64,000 nt of DNA from an uncultured Roseburia sp. (GTDB lineage Bacteria; Bacillota; Clostridia; Lachnospirales; Lachnospiraceae): NCBI GenBank assembly GCA_947174805.1, contig CAMWKH010000001.1:124001-188000 (forward strand), written 5' to 3'. A program made the position numbers and the translations under genes. This document shows, one piece after another, positions 54,755-63,072 of the stretch (position 1 is the stretch's first letter; the number at the start of each line of letters is the position of its first letter). Under the pieces are notes generated by a model. It saw only the letters and a program-made list of their open reading frames with translations. It made no database searches and was not told the DNA's origin.

Positions 54755-55054
54755 ATGCGCCGGGAAGATGTGGATAACCGCAAAGAATATATACAGAGAA
54801 TCCGGAGTTCTTTTGAGAACGGCGGGTATGCTCGCTGGGAAGTGGATGATACAAAAGGGGAGGCCCAGGGAAGCTTCTCCTTTTTTAAAGTCCGTATGCT
54901 TCTGGCTTTATTTATTTTTACTGCCTATGTGCTCTGTGACCAGACAGGTACGAAATTTTATGAGTTTTCCACGAAAGATATTGCGGAAAAAATTGAAGAG
55001 AGCTATGATTATACAGAAGTGGAAAAGTATGTTACGATGCTGACGCAAAAATAA
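54755..55054 (+). CDS. small single-pass membrane protein, unknown
   Basis: The 99 residues start at ATG 54755, ten bases after AAAGGAG; GTG 54746 is too close to that site. A charged N-terminus (RREDVDNRKEYIQRIR) is followed by one membrane segment (about 46-63, RMLLALFIFTAYVLCD) and an acidic C-terminus with EKIEESYDYTEVEKY. I do not recognise the family. It lies between the his operon and the radical SAM gene, with no known link to either. Confidence 0.72.
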   Translation: MRREDVDNRKEYIQRIRSSFENGGYARWEVDDTKGEAQGSFSFFKVRMLLALFIFTAYVLCDQTGTKFYEFSTKDIAEKIEESYDYTEVEKYVTMLTQK

Positions 55055-55096
55055 GACTTACCGGTAAATTGCTGCCGGAAGAAAGGGATAACGTTT

Positions 55097-56965
55097 ATGA
55101 CAGGAACCGCCTTAAATGATGAGATACTTCTGAAAGTGGACAAACCGGCCAGATACATCGGCAATGAAGTGAATATGGTGAAAAAAAATCCGGTAGATGT
55201 GGATATACGCTTTGCCATCTGTTTTCCTGATGTGTATGAGATTGGCATGTCCCATCTGGGAATCCAGATTTTATATGATATGTTTAACCAGAGGGAGGAT
55301 GTATACTGCGAGAGGGTCTATTCTCCCTGGCCGGATCTCCATGGGATATTAAAAGAAAAGGGGATTCCCCTTTTTGCCTTAGAATCCCAGGACCCGGTAA
55401 AATACTTTGATTTTCTGGGAATTACCATACAGTATGAGATGTGCTATACCAATATTCTTCAGATTTTAGATTTATCCCAAATTCCCATGGCGGCAGGAGA
55501 GCGGACAAAAGACCATCCTTTTGTCATTGGAGGAGGGCCTTGTGTGTACAACCCCGAGCCTCTTGCAGATTTTTTTGACCTCTTTTATATCGGGGAGGGG
55601 GAGACCGTGTATGACCGTCTCTTTGCCTGTTATAAGGAGTGGAAATCTTCGGGCAGAACCCGTAGGGAGTTTTTACTGGAAGCGGCAAAAATTCCAGGAA
55701 TCTATGTCCCATCCCTGTATGAAGTTTCCTATAAAGAGGATGGAACCATTGCATCTTTTTTCACGGCGGAACAGGGCGTGCCGGACAAAGTAAGAAAACA
55801 GGTGATGATGGACATGACAAATGCTCCCTATCCTAGCAAACCTCTGGTACCCTTTATCAAAGCCACCCAGGACCGGGTGGTGCTGGAAATCCAGCGGGGC
55901 TGCATCAGGGGGTGCCGATTCTGCCAGGCAGGGATGATTTACCGTCCCACCAGGGAAAAGGATGTGGAGGTTTTAAAGAAATATGCCTATGAGATGTTAA
56001 AGAATACGGGGCATGAAGAAATCTCTTTAAGTTCCTTAAGTTCTTCGGATTATTCTGGTTTACAGGAGCTTGTGACATATCTTATAGATGAATTTAAGGG
56101 TAAAGGGGTAAATATTTCCCTTCCCTCCCTAAGAATTGACGCATTTTCCCTGGATGTGATGAGCAAAGTCCAGGATGTGCGGAAAAGCAGCTTAACCTTC
56201 GCACCGGAGGCCGGTTCCCAGCGTCTTCGGAATGTGATTAACAAGGGCCTTACGGAGGAAGTAATCCTGCAGGGAGCGGGGGAGGCATTTGAGGGGGGCT
56301 GGCAGAAGGTAAAACTCTATTTTATGCTGGGGCTGCCCACGGAGACGAGAGAAGACCAGGAGGCTATCCCAGAGCTTGCAAATAAAATTGCCGCAAGGTA
56401 TTACGAGATTCCAAAGGATAAGCGAAATGGAAAATGCCAGATTACCATCAGCACATCCTTTTTTGTTCCCAAGCCTTTTACACCTTTCCAGTGGGCCAAA
56501 ATGTACTCAAAAGAGCATTATCTCTCCTGTGCAAAAACAGTGAATGATGCAGTGAAGAACCAGTTAAACCACAAGAGCTTAAAGTATAACTGGCATGAGG
56601 CGGATGTAACGGTTCTGGAGGGGATTTTGGCAAGAGGGGACAGAAGGCTGGGACAGGTCATTCAGGCTGCCTATGAAAAGGGCTGCATCTTTGATGCCTG
56701 GAGCGATTTTTTTGACAATGAAAAGTGGATGGAAGCCTTTTTGGAGACTGGGATTGATCCGGATTTTTATACTTTAAGAGAACGCTCCTTAGATGAAATC
56801 CTGCCCTGGGATTTTATTGACGCCGGGGTAACAAAGGAGTTTTTAAAGAGAGAGTATGAGAATGCCTTAAAAGAGACGGTAACGCCAAACTGCAGGGAAA
56901 CCTGCAGCGGCTGCGGTGCAGCCGGGTTTGGGGGCGGCGTGTGTCTTTCGATTCTACAGGGATAA
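55097..56965 (+). CDS. TIGR03960-type B12-binding radical SAM protein
   Basis: The 622 residues begin with a B12-binding-like domain (FAICFPDVYEIGMSHLGIQILYDM, VIGGGPCVYNPEPLADFFD) and continue with the radical SAM core CIRGCRFCQAGMIYRP (CxxxCxxC). The C-terminus is Cys-rich (CRETCSGCGAAGFGGGVC). This family is normally next to the TIGR03936 gene, rng and rplU and may modify RNA; here the partner is 2.9 kb away, across a three-gene insertion on the other strand. Confidence 0.9.
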   Translation: MTGTALNDEILLKVDKPARYIGNEVNMVKKNPVDVDIRFAICFPDVYEIGMSHLGIQILYDMFNQREDVYCERVYSPWPDLHGILKEKGIPLFALESQDPVKYFDFLGITIQYEMCYTNILQILDLSQIPMAAGERTKDHPFVIGGGPCVYNPEPLADFFDLFYIGEGETVYDRLFACYKEWKSSGRTRREFLLEAAKIPGIYVPSLYEVSYKEDGTIASFFTAEQGVPDKVRKQVMMDMTNAPYPSKPLVPFIKATQDRVVLEIQRGCIRGCRFCQAGMIYRPTREKDVEVLKKYAYEMLKNTGHEEISLSSLSSSDYSGLQELVTYLIDEFKGKGVNISLPSLRIDAFSLDVMSKVQDVRKSSLTFAPEAGSQRLRNVINKGLTEEVILQGAGEAFEGGWQKVKLYFMLGLPTETREDQEAIPELANKIAARYYEIPKDKRNGKCQITISTSFFVPKPFTPFQWAKMYSKEHYLSCAKTVNDAVKNQLNHKSLKYNWHEADVTVLEGILARGDRRLGQVIQAAYEKGCIFDAWSDFFDNEKWMEAFLETGIDPDFYTLRERSLDEILPWDFIDAGVTKEFLKREYENALKETVTPNCRETCSGCGAAGFGGGVCLSILQG

Positions 56966-56993
56966 GAAAGAATCCGGCTTCGCCGCAGTGCGG

Positions 56994-57044
56994 TTTTGCC
57001 CTGCCCATGCATACATAGATTCGTGTGCAAAAGGCAGGGCAAAA
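56994..57044. repeat. 12-bp inverted repeat at the end of the inserted opposite-strand island
   Basis: TTTTGCCCTGCC (56994-57005) and GGCAGGGCAAAA (57033-57044) enclose 27 bases. No U-run follows on either strand, so it is not a standard terminator. It marks the junction between the radical SAM gene and the opposite-strand genes. Confidence 0.5.
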
Positions 57045-57049
57045 AAGTG

Positions 57050-57520
57050 CTAAGCCAGTTTTTTCTTTAATTCTTTCAGTGCGTCTAAGGTGCGGTCTAT
57101 ATTGTGTTTGTGCCAGTTGTTTTTGTTCAGGCCAATGCCCAGGGGAGTTGTGATCAAACCGGAAGACCTCCAGTTGCTTAATTCTCCCTGTTCGATGGAA
57201 AAACGCAGACTATCCTCCAGGGTTTCTATGGTGAGATGGTAATTAAAGCCCGCTTCTTCCAGGTCGATGTTTTTGATTTCCGAAAAGGGAATTTCCAGTA
57301 TATCTTCCTTTCCCAGGGTTAATGCCCATAAACCATCTGCTACGATGTTTGCAATTATCAGGGAATCCCTGCAGACCTGAAGTACCAGCCATTTGTTATA
57401 AAAGAATTTTTTCACTGCATCGCTTAAATTTTTCGGCGCATATCGAACCAGAATGCATTCATTTTCCACAGCGTCAAAGCCTGCCTCCCTGAAAAAATCT
57501 TCTACCTTTTTTTCTTTCAT
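57050..57520 (-). CDS. hypothetical protein, possible PH-like fold
   Basis: The 156 residues have a helical N-terminus (KKVEDFFREAGF), a central beta-rich segment (WLVLQVCRDSLIIANIVADGLWALTLGKEDILEIPFSEI split over strands) and a C-terminal helix with Lys. The middle pattern (strand, then IPFSEIKNIDLEE) is like bacterial PH domains but this is a weak reading. AGGAGG precedes the start. It is on the same strand and downstream of the LytTR pair, 105 bp away. Function unknown. Confidence 0.68.
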   Translation of the reverse strand: MKEKKVEDFFREAGFDAVENECILVRYAPKNLSDAVKKFFYNKWLVLQVCRDSLIIANIVADGLWALTLGKEDILEIPFSEIKNIDLEEAGFNYHLTIETLEDSLRFSIEQGELSNWRSSGLITTPLGIGLNKNNWHKHNIDRTLDALKELKKKLA

Positions 57521-57625
57521 ATATTTTCCTCCTGTATCATGATATTTCTATTACCATTGTACAGAAGTTTTCTTTTTTCGGGGCAATATTTCCCAAACGG
57601 ACAAATTTCTTCCCCAATGGCATTT

Positions 57626-58372
57626 TTATGGCCTGTGGAGAAAATATTCATCCAACAGGCTCTTTCCTTTTCTGGAATACCAGCAGCCCTCCCCGTTTTT
57701 TAACACCACCTGCCGGTTTTTTCTGTCCACCTTATCGATCTGCATGGTATTTACCAGGTATGTCCGGTGTATCCGTAGGAAACGGCTGCCAAGCTGCCCC
57801 TGAAGCTCATTTAAGTTTCCGCCGAAATCGATTCTGCCCTGGCGGTAATGAAGGAGGATGTGATGCTTTTTTTCCGTAGTTTCAAAATAGAAAATATCTT
57901 CCAATGGGATATGCCGCAAAACATCCACCTGCTTTAAGGTAAAATATTCCTTTTCCTCCCCCCGTTCTTCTGTTAGCCTGTGGTTAATCACGGCAAGGCA
58001 GGTGCGGATTCTCTTTAACATTTCCCCGTCATTTCCCTTTACAATATAGTCCAATGCCTCTAAATGATAGCGGAAGGTCTCAAAGGCCAAATCCCCAAAG
58101 CCTGTGACATACACTAAAAACCCCCTGGAATCCAGTTTCCGTATCTCTTTTCCAAGGCCAAAGCCGTCTATGGAAGCTCCTTTTAATTCCACATCCAGAA
58201 AATAAATTCCCCGGCTTTCCTGGCTTTTGGCACAGGATAATAGTTCTTCCGGTCTCTCTGCCGAACAGATGATTTCCATATCATATCCCTGGATTAAAAT
58301 CTCTTTTTCCAGGGCAGATTTGATTTTTTCCCTGGTTTCTCTCTCATCTTCGCATATAAAAACAGGAATCAT
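57626..58372 (-). CDS. LytTR-family response regulator (AgrA-like)
   Basis: The 248 residues comprise a receiver domain (acidic pair FICEDE, phospho-acceptor in YFLDVELKG, VYVTG) and a LytTR DNA-binding domain (about 145-245: IPLEDIFYFETTEKKHHI, FLRIHRTYLVNTMQIDKVDR). ATG 58372 follows GGGAGG and overlaps the kinase stop by 4 bp. With the GHKL kinase upstream it forms an AgrC/AgrA-type system. No target site was identified. Confidence 0.93.
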   Translation of the reverse strand: MIPVFICEDERETREKIKSALEKEILIQGYDMEIICSAERPEELLSCAKSQESRGIYFLDVELKGASIDGFGLGKEIRKLDSRGFLVYVTGFGDLAFETFRYHLEALDYIVKGNDGEMLKRIRTCLAVINHRLTEERGEEKEYFTLKQVDVLRHIPLEDIFYFETTEKKHHILLHYRQGRIDFGGNLNELQGQLGSRFLRIHRTYLVNTMQIDKVDRKNRQVVLKNGEGCWYSRKGKSLLDEYFLHRP

Positions 58373-59739
58373 GTCTGTCCCTCCCAAGTTCTGTCTGCCG
58401 CAATTTTCAACTCCTGGATCAAGCAGCCCTTTTCCAGGAAAGTGGAAACAAATACATTTTCATATGACCTTGCAGTGCGTTTTAAGCTGGCTAAGCCCAG
58501 TCCACGGCCCATGCCTTTTGTGGAATTGCCTTCCTTCCAGATTTCCTGAAGAGGGACAGAATCTTCCACAGGGTTTTTCACCACAATAGAGACACATTCC
58601 CCGGAACTTGTCAGTACCAGGTCAAATTTTTTCTCTTTTAAAGATTCCACTGCCTCCATGGCGTTATCCACAAGGATTCCCACCATCCGGCACAGGTCAT
58701 ATGCCGGTATCCCCGGGTTTACAATGCTGGGGGACACTTCCAGATTGCAGTTTATCTCTTTTCTCTGCATCTCCGAAAATTTTAATAAAAAAAGCCCTTT
58801 TAATTCCGGTATGTTCACCTTGGAAAGCTGTGCCATCCGGCGGATGTCCTCCCCGGTCTGCCGTTCAAAATGCTCTGCCATATCCCCTAGGAATTCCTGT
58901 ACTGCCTTTAAATCCCCATGGTCTGCGTGGGCTAAAACGCCGGAAATCATATTTTTGTAATCATGCCGGAACATACGGACTTCTTTCTGTATCTTTTCCA
59001 GTGCAGTAATGTAAGTTTCCTGCTGCTTTATATTTGATTCCTGCAAAATTAACTGCTTTTTCTGGGCTTCACAGAGGGAGCCGTAGTTTAGGACGCAGAA
59101 AACCAGGAGCAGAAGAAGCATTGCCGCCATGGGATTGTCATTGTTTAATATCTTTTTTTCATTTATAAGGTACACACTTCCGTGCCAGAAAGCTATGAGA
59201 AACAGGCTTGCGATTTTCCACCTGTTCCCAAAACTGCTTTCGTAAAATAGCTGGCGGTAAGCTTCCCCCAGTCGAAAACGGCGTATTCCCGCCGCAAGGA
59301 CTGCCGCAAAGAAAAGTTCTAAAATCCAGTCGCTTAGGGCAAAGAATACAAGTTCCGACCATACGGAGAGGTCTGCGTTCCCCTGAAAGAAAAAACCTGT
59401 CATGGATATGGCGACGTTATAGAAAAATGCGGTAAGGGAAGCGGCTGCCCCGGCATCTAATAAAGTCTCTTTGTATACCAGAAAAATCCATACAGCCCAG
59501 AAAAATACGTTTGTATAATTATAGGGAAGAACCACCCGGATATCTGAAAATCCCTGGTTTATGTAGATGACCGAAGCCAGGAGGGCAGTGAGGACACAGA
59601 AAGGAACGGACAGGAAAACCGTCCGTTTTTCATTTCCTTTCCGCTGCAGCAGACCACGGCTTAAAAGCACCTGCCCAACATATGTAAAAGCCGCATCGAT
59701 CAGATTGTATGCCATTACGGACCAAAATGTAAAATGCAT
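58369..59739 (-). CDS. GHKL sensor histidine kinase (AgrC-like)
   Basis: The 456 residues have about six membrane segments in the first 220, then a coiled linker (KQLILQESNIKQQETYITALEKIQ split by heptads), the H-box MFRHDYKNM and the ATPase domain with N-box DNAMEAVE and G-box GRGLGLASLKR. Such kinases sense peptides in Agr-like systems, but no AgrB protease or AgrD precursor is seen nearby, so it is an orphan for input. GGGAGAG precedes the start. Cotranscribed with the LytTR regulator. Confidence 0.92.
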   Translation of the reverse strand: MHFTFWSVMAYNLIDAAFTYVGQVLLSRGLLQRKGNEKRTVFLSVPFCVLTALLASVIYINQGFSDIRVVLPYNYTNVFFWAVWIFLVYKETLLDAGAAASLTAFFYNVAISMTGFFFQGNADLSVWSELVFFALSDWILELFFAAVLAAGIRRFRLGEAYRQLFYESSFGNRWKIASLFLIAFWHGSVYLINEKKILNNDNPMAAMLLLLLVFCVLNYGSLCEAQKKQLILQESNIKQQETYITALEKIQKEVRMFRHDYKNMISGVLAHADHGDLKAVQEFLGDMAEHFERQTGEDIRRMAQLSKVNIPELKGLFLLKFSEMQRKEINCNLEVSPSIVNPGIPAYDLCRMVGILVDNAMEAVESLKEKKFDLVLTSSGECVSIVVKNPVEDSVPLQEIWKEGNSTKGMGRGLGLASLKRTARSYENVFVSTFLEKGCLIQELKIAADRTWEGQT

Positions 59740-59768
59740 GATCTCTCTCCCGATTTGATTTTATATTT

Positions 59769-59797
59769 ATTATAAGCAAAAATAAGGAAAAGCTCAA
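59769..59797 (-). promoter_or_regulatory. promoter of the AgrC/AgrA-like pair
   Basis: On the minus strand, TTGAGC (complement of 59792-59797) and a perfect TATAAT (complement of 59769-59774) are separated by 17 bp, 30 bp upstream of the kinase start. Confidence 0.65.
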
Positions 59798-59880
59798 CAA
59801 AAACAGCAGATATACTTGTGCCTTCCGCCTGTTTCTGCTAAGATACCTCTATGGATTAAATGCAGGGGAGGTTTTGCGGG

Positions 59881-60591
59881 TTGAAGATTAGAATGAAATT
59901 CCGAAAATACGGTGTGATGAAATTTATCGGGCACCTGGATATCATGCGCTACTTTCAGAAATGTATGCGCCGGGGAGGGATTGATATCGCCTATTCCGGG
60001 GGATTTAGCCCCCACCAGATTATGTCCTTTGCAGCCCCCCTTGGGGTGGGTATCACCAGTGACGGGGAGTATGTGGATATTGAGGTGAATTCTACGGAAA
60101 GTTCCGCAGTTTCCCTTAAAAAATTAAATGCAGTTATGGTAGAAGGGATTGAAGTGACCTCCTACCGGAAGTTAAAGGATACGGATAAAAAGGCCATGTC
60201 CCTTGTGGCGGCAGCGGATTATAAGGTTTACCTTAAGAATGGTTATGAAGTGCCTCAGATAAATTATGAGGAGGCTTACCGGGAGTTTTATGTAGAACCT
60301 CATGAAATTTTAATTACAAAACAGACGAAAAAAAGCGAAAAGGTGATGGACTTAAAGAAGCTTTTGTATGATTTTCAGATCCTTTATGAAGAGGGTAAAC
60401 CTGTGTTTTACCTTAAGGTCTGTACGGGAAGTACGGATAATGTAAAACCGGAACTTGTACTGGAAGCCTTTTATCAGTCTATGGGCCTTGTGCTTGACCC
60501 GCTGTCCATTCAGATTCACAGGCTGGATGTGTACGGATGGAGAGGGGAGGGGCTGGTGTCACTTGGAGAGATGGGGGAAGTAATTGAGTAA
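59881..60591 (+). CDS. TIGR03936-type radical-SAM-associated protein
   Basis: The 236 residues begin at TTG 59881 after GGGGAGG (ATG 59860 is upstream of that site). The family pattern is clear: KIRMKFRKYGVMKFIGHLDIMRYFQK-like start (shown in parts: KFIGHLDIMRYF), RRGGIDIAYSGGFSPHQ and LGVGITSDGEYVDIE. Its usual partner is the TIGR03960 protein; the two are probably an RNA-modifying pair. The stop lies inside the first copy of the 23-bp direct repeat, so in the ancestral order it overlapped the rng start. Confidence 0.85.
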   Translation: MKIRMKFRKYGVMKFIGHLDIMRYFQKCMRRGGIDIAYSGGFSPHQIMSFAAPLGVGITSDGEYVDIEVNSTESSAVSLKKLNAVMVEGIEVTSYRKLKDTDKKAMSLVAAADYKVYLKNGYEVPQINYEEAYREFYVEPHEILITKQTKKSEKVMDLKKLLYDFQILYEEGKPVFYLKVCTGSTDNVKPELVLEAFYQSMGLVLDPLSIQIHRLDVYGWRGEGLVSLGEMGEVIE

Positions 60592-60605
60592 ACGGATCGT
60601 TATCA
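60583..60605. repeat. left copy of 23-bp direct repeat flanking the HipA-like cassette
   Basis: The sequence starts ATTGAGTAAACGG and ends ATCGTTATCA. It is identical over 23 bp to 61747-61769. It contains a TTG that, read in frame, gives SKRIVI, the N-terminus of RNase G. Confidence 0.9.
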
Positions 60606-60622
60606 AACAGGAGGGTTTAAAG

Positions 60623-60967
60623 ATGGCAGACATCACATTTGATACCATGTGGAAAAATAAAGTGACGGCACATGTGGAGATACGGGACAATAAAGTGAAC
60701 GTCACTTCTTTTTCTGACAATATAGCTGAAAATGCCTTTGCCGTTCCTCCCTTTGACATTTTTTACGTGAACCAGTTTATGGAGGGACGGTGCTTTGAGG
60801 AATGCAATGCCTCAAAAGATTTTTTCTTAAAGGATTTGGGGCTTATCTCCTATAATCCATGGGAAATTGTAAAAAAGACCCACGGTTTTTTGTGGGATGA
60901 CTACATGTGGATCCGATTTGAGGGGGAAAATCTTACATGGGAGGATGTGAATCTTGGAAAACTATAG
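60623..60967 (+). CDS. small partner protein of a HipA-like kinase, possible antitoxin
   Basis: The 114 residues start at ATG 60623 after AGGAGGG; the frame is also open back to TTG 60584 in the left repeat, which would add MSKRIVIKQEGLK. The C-terminal half (FEECNASKDFFLKDLGLISYNPWEIVKKT...DDYMWIRFEGENLTW, read in pieces) resembles small proteins that sit before HipA/CtkA-like kinases in Firmicutes, with pattern LxLGLxxYxPWxIVxKTxG. No helix-turn-helix is obvious. It overlaps the kinase gene by 14 bp, so the two are translationally coupled. Toxin-antitoxin function is inferred from the pairing only. Confidence 0.68.
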   Translation: MADITFDTMWKNKVTAHVEIRDNKVNVTSFSDNIAENAFAVPPFDIFYVNQFMEGRCFEECNASKDFFLKDLGLISYNPWEIVKKTHGFLWDDYMWIRFEGENLTWEDVNLGKL

Positions 60968-61715
60968 TATTTCTGAGCTGTACAAAGTGGTTTCCCGGGA
61001 CAGCGGCGGCTCCCAGAACAAATATTACAGGGATGGCATCTGGTATAAACAGGATACGGCAGGGGAAGAATCTGTTGCGGAATATATAGCATCCCTGGTT
61101 TTAAAACATTCAAACATGGATAAATATGTGACATATGATATGTGTGAAATAAATGGGAGAAGGTCGTGTAAATCCATAGATTTTCTGGAAAAAGGGGAAT
61201 CATTTATATCTCTGCATAAACTATATATGGCGGCATACCATAAAGTTCTGGCAGAAGATGTGTTTTGTTTGGGTAATGTGGAGGACAGGTTTCATTTCAT
61301 AGTAAATGTTATTAAAAATACAACTTGTTTAGATTTGACGGAGTATTTTAGCAACATCTTTACATTGGATATGCTGCTTTTAAATCCTGACAGACATTTT
61401 AAAAATATGGGTATTATCTACAACGGACAAGAATACAGAAAAGCCCCTTTATTTGATCATGGTCAGTCTCTGGGGGCAAACTGGAATCTATGTCCTCCGG
61501 ATTTATCTGTCCAGGAATGTTTGGACAAAATACAGTCCTGCTCCATTGCAGGATCTTTTGAAATGCAGTTTTCCGCAGTAAAGCACACCCATACATTGTC
61601 TATAGACTATGACAGCCTTATGGGTGACCTGGCAGTTGCGCAGATAAATTCCAGGGTTATTGAGATTTTAAAGTACCAGTTGGAAAGATATAAGAAAATA
61701 TTTAAGAAGAGGTAA
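60954..61715 (+). CDS. HipA/CtkA-like protein kinase
   Basis: The 253 residues start at TTG 60954 after GGGAGG. The kinase core shows a probable ATP lysine K32 (WYKQD) followed by Glu-rich EESVAEYIASLV, the catalytic loop N144PDRHFKN151 (D146 and N151) and the metal-binding D168 in LFDHGQSL, the order seen in HipA and CtkA. At 253 residues it is shorter than HipA (about 440) and lacks the HipA N-terminal subdomain, which may be supplied by the small partner. The catalytic residues look intact. Substrate unknown; HipA phosphorylates GltX, but this cannot be transferred. Confidence 0.78.
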   Translation: MENYSISELYKVVSRDSGGSQNKYYRDGIWYKQDTAGEESVAEYIASLVLKHSNMDKYVTYDMCEINGRRSCKSIDFLEKGESFISLHKLYMAAYHKVLAEDVFCLGNVEDRFHFIVNVIKNTTCLDLTEYFSNIFTLDMLLLNPDRHFKNMGIIYNGQEYRKAPLFDHGQSLGANWNLCPPDLSVQECLDKIQSCSIAGSFEMQFSAVKHTHTLSIDYDSLMGDLAVAQINSRVIEILKYQLERYKKIFKKR

Positions 61716-61746
61716 GGGTGAAGAGCCTTTGGGACAAGGAGAAATC

Positions 61747-61769
61747 ATTGAGTAAACGGATCGTTATCA
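61747..61769. repeat. right copy of 23-bp direct repeat flanking the HipA-like cassette
   Basis: Identical to 60583-60605. In this copy the TTG at 61748 is the likely start of RNase G, with AAGGAGA just upstream, supplied by the cassette end. Confidence 0.9.
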
Positions 61770-62932
61770 CAAAAGAAAACATAAGGGACAACAAACATCT
61801 GGTGACAGCTTTGTTTTCTGACAATAAACTGGCAGAAGTATCCTGTGAGAATATAAAAAAAGAGTCTATACTGGGAAATATTTATGTGGGAAAAGTTTCC
61901 CGCATTGTAGAAAAAATAAATGCGGCTTTTGTGGAAATTGCCCCGGGACAGAGGACATATCTTTCCCTTGCAGATGCAAAAGCCCCTTTTTTTGTGCGCC
62001 AGAGCAGGGAAGGGAAACTCACCGAGGGGGACGAACTGGCGGTTCAGGTGATAAAAGAGGCGGTGAAAACAAAAGCCCCTACGGTTTCAGCCAAGCTGAC
62101 CTTTCAGGGGGAGTTTGTGGTGCTCACCACGGAAAATACAAGGCTTGGGATTTCCAAAAAGCTTCCGGAAGAAACAAAAAGCCGCTTCAAAGACTTGTTT
62201 TATGATAAAACAGGCGAGGATTTTGGACTGATTGTAAGGACAAATGCAGGAAAACATGCAGATGCCGTAATATTGGAAGAATATGATTCAATTTTAAAAC
62301 AATTTAGTCATTTTAAGGAGACATACAAATACAGAAATTGTTACAGTATCCTCTTAAAATCCCCTGGAAGTTACATAAACTTCTTAAAGGGAATGGATTT
62401 GGATGAGGCAGAGCAGATTGTGACGGATGAGGAGGATATTTACCAGGAGATTTTGGGATTTTTCCAGGGAAAAGAACCTTTGGCTTCTAAAGTGGAATTA
62501 TATCAGGATTCCATGCTGTCCCTTTCTAACCTTTATGGTTTAAGGCATAAAATAGAAGATGCCTTAAAGGAACGTGTCTGGTTAAACTCCGGGGCGTATC
62601 TGGTTATCCAGCCCACGGAAGCCCTTACGGTGATTGACGTAAATAGCGGCAAGGCCATAAAAGGCAATGCAAAAGATTACTTTAAGAGGGTAAACTTGGA
62701 GGCGGCAGAGGAAATTGCAAGGCAGCTCCGCCTTAGAAACATTTCAGGCATCTGTATCGTAGACTTCATCAATATGGGCTCAAAGGAGGATGAAGCCCTT
62801 TTGGCACAGACATTAAAGGAACATTTAAAAGCCGATCCTATCCCTGCCGCTTTCCTGGACTTTACAAAGCTGGGGTTAGCGGAGATTACCAGGAAGAAGT
62901 TAAAGAAACCCTTGTGGGAGCAGGTGAATTAG
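61748..62932 (+). CDS. rng: ribonuclease G/E family protein
   Basis: The 394 residues begin with SKRIVITKENIRDN from TTG 61748; a GTG at 61718 in the cassette end would add 10 residues. S1-like domain: GNIYVGKVSRIVEKINAAFVEI, read in pieces. Catalytic Asp residues D297 (VIDVNSGK) and D339 (IVDFINMGSKE) match D303 and D346 of E. coli RNases. It stops before the Zn-link and C-terminal parts of enterobacterial enzymes, as usual in Clostridia. It processes rRNA and mRNA. The rplU promoter follows. Confidence 0.9.
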   Translation: MSKRIVITKENIRDNKHLVTALFSDNKLAEVSCENIKKESILGNIYVGKVSRIVEKINAAFVEIAPGQRTYLSLADAKAPFFVRQSREGKLTEGDELAVQVIKEAVKTKAPTVSAKLTFQGEFVVLTTENTRLGISKKLPEETKSRFKDLFYDKTGEDFGLIVRTNAGKHADAVILEEYDSILKQFSHFKETYKYRNCYSILLKSPGSYINFLKGMDLDEAEQIVTDEEDIYQEILGFFQGKEPLASKVELYQDSMLSLSNLYGLRHKIEDALKERVWLNSGAYLVIQPTEALTVIDVNSGKAIKGNAKDYFKRVNLEAAEEIARQLRLRNISGICIVDFINMGSKEDEALLAQTLKEHLKADPIPAAFLDFTKLGLAEITRKKLKKPLWEQVN

Positions 62933-62960
62933 AGGATGTGGAAAGAACTGTAAAAAATCC

Positions 62961-62989
62961 TTGACAAATCCAATCCCATCCTGTATTAT
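62961..62989 (+). promoter_or_regulatory. promoter of rplU-prp-rpmA
   Basis: A perfect TTGACA (62961-62966), a 17-bp spacer and TATTAT (62984-62989), about 85 bp before rplU. Confidence 0.8.
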
Positions 62990-62995
62990 ATATGA

Positions 62996-63060
62996 GTATG
63001 CCGCACAGTGAGGTTTTAAATCTGAATTTTCCAGTACCGAAGCTGGCGAGTAATGATAAT
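62996..63060 (+). promoter_or_regulatory. putative L21 leader RNA
   Basis: The ~65-nt leader between the promoter and the rplU ribosome site contains CCGCACAGTGAGG and a CCAG...CTGG hairpin (CCAGTACCGAAGCTGG), features in keeping with the L21 ribosomal-protein leader of Firmicutes, thought to mediate autogenous control. Identification is mainly by position. Confidence 0.5.
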
Positions 63061-63072
63061 AGGAGGTGCCAT

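Larger units (their letters stand above)
60606..61746 (+). mobile_element. putative inserted two-gene cassette at the rng start
   Basis: The 1.14-kb segment lies between two perfect 23-bp repeats, at the exact junction of the TIGR03936 gene and rng. It holds a small gene and a HipA/CtkA-like kinase gene, more AT-rich in appearance than the flanks. Removing one repeat plus the segment restores the expected overlap of the two housekeeping genes. There is no integrase or transposase inside, so the mechanism of entry is unknown. Confidence 0.6.

Noticed and set aside
56994-57044. Terminator for the radical SAM gene or the minus-strand gene
   Set aside because: The stem is strong, but on neither strand is it followed by a U-run; it is listed only as an inverted repeat.
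57521-57625. AgrD-type peptide gene near the AgrC-like kinase
   Set aside because: No short frame with ribosome site and amphipathic/Cys pattern was found here or at 56966-57049, and no AgrB-like gene is present.
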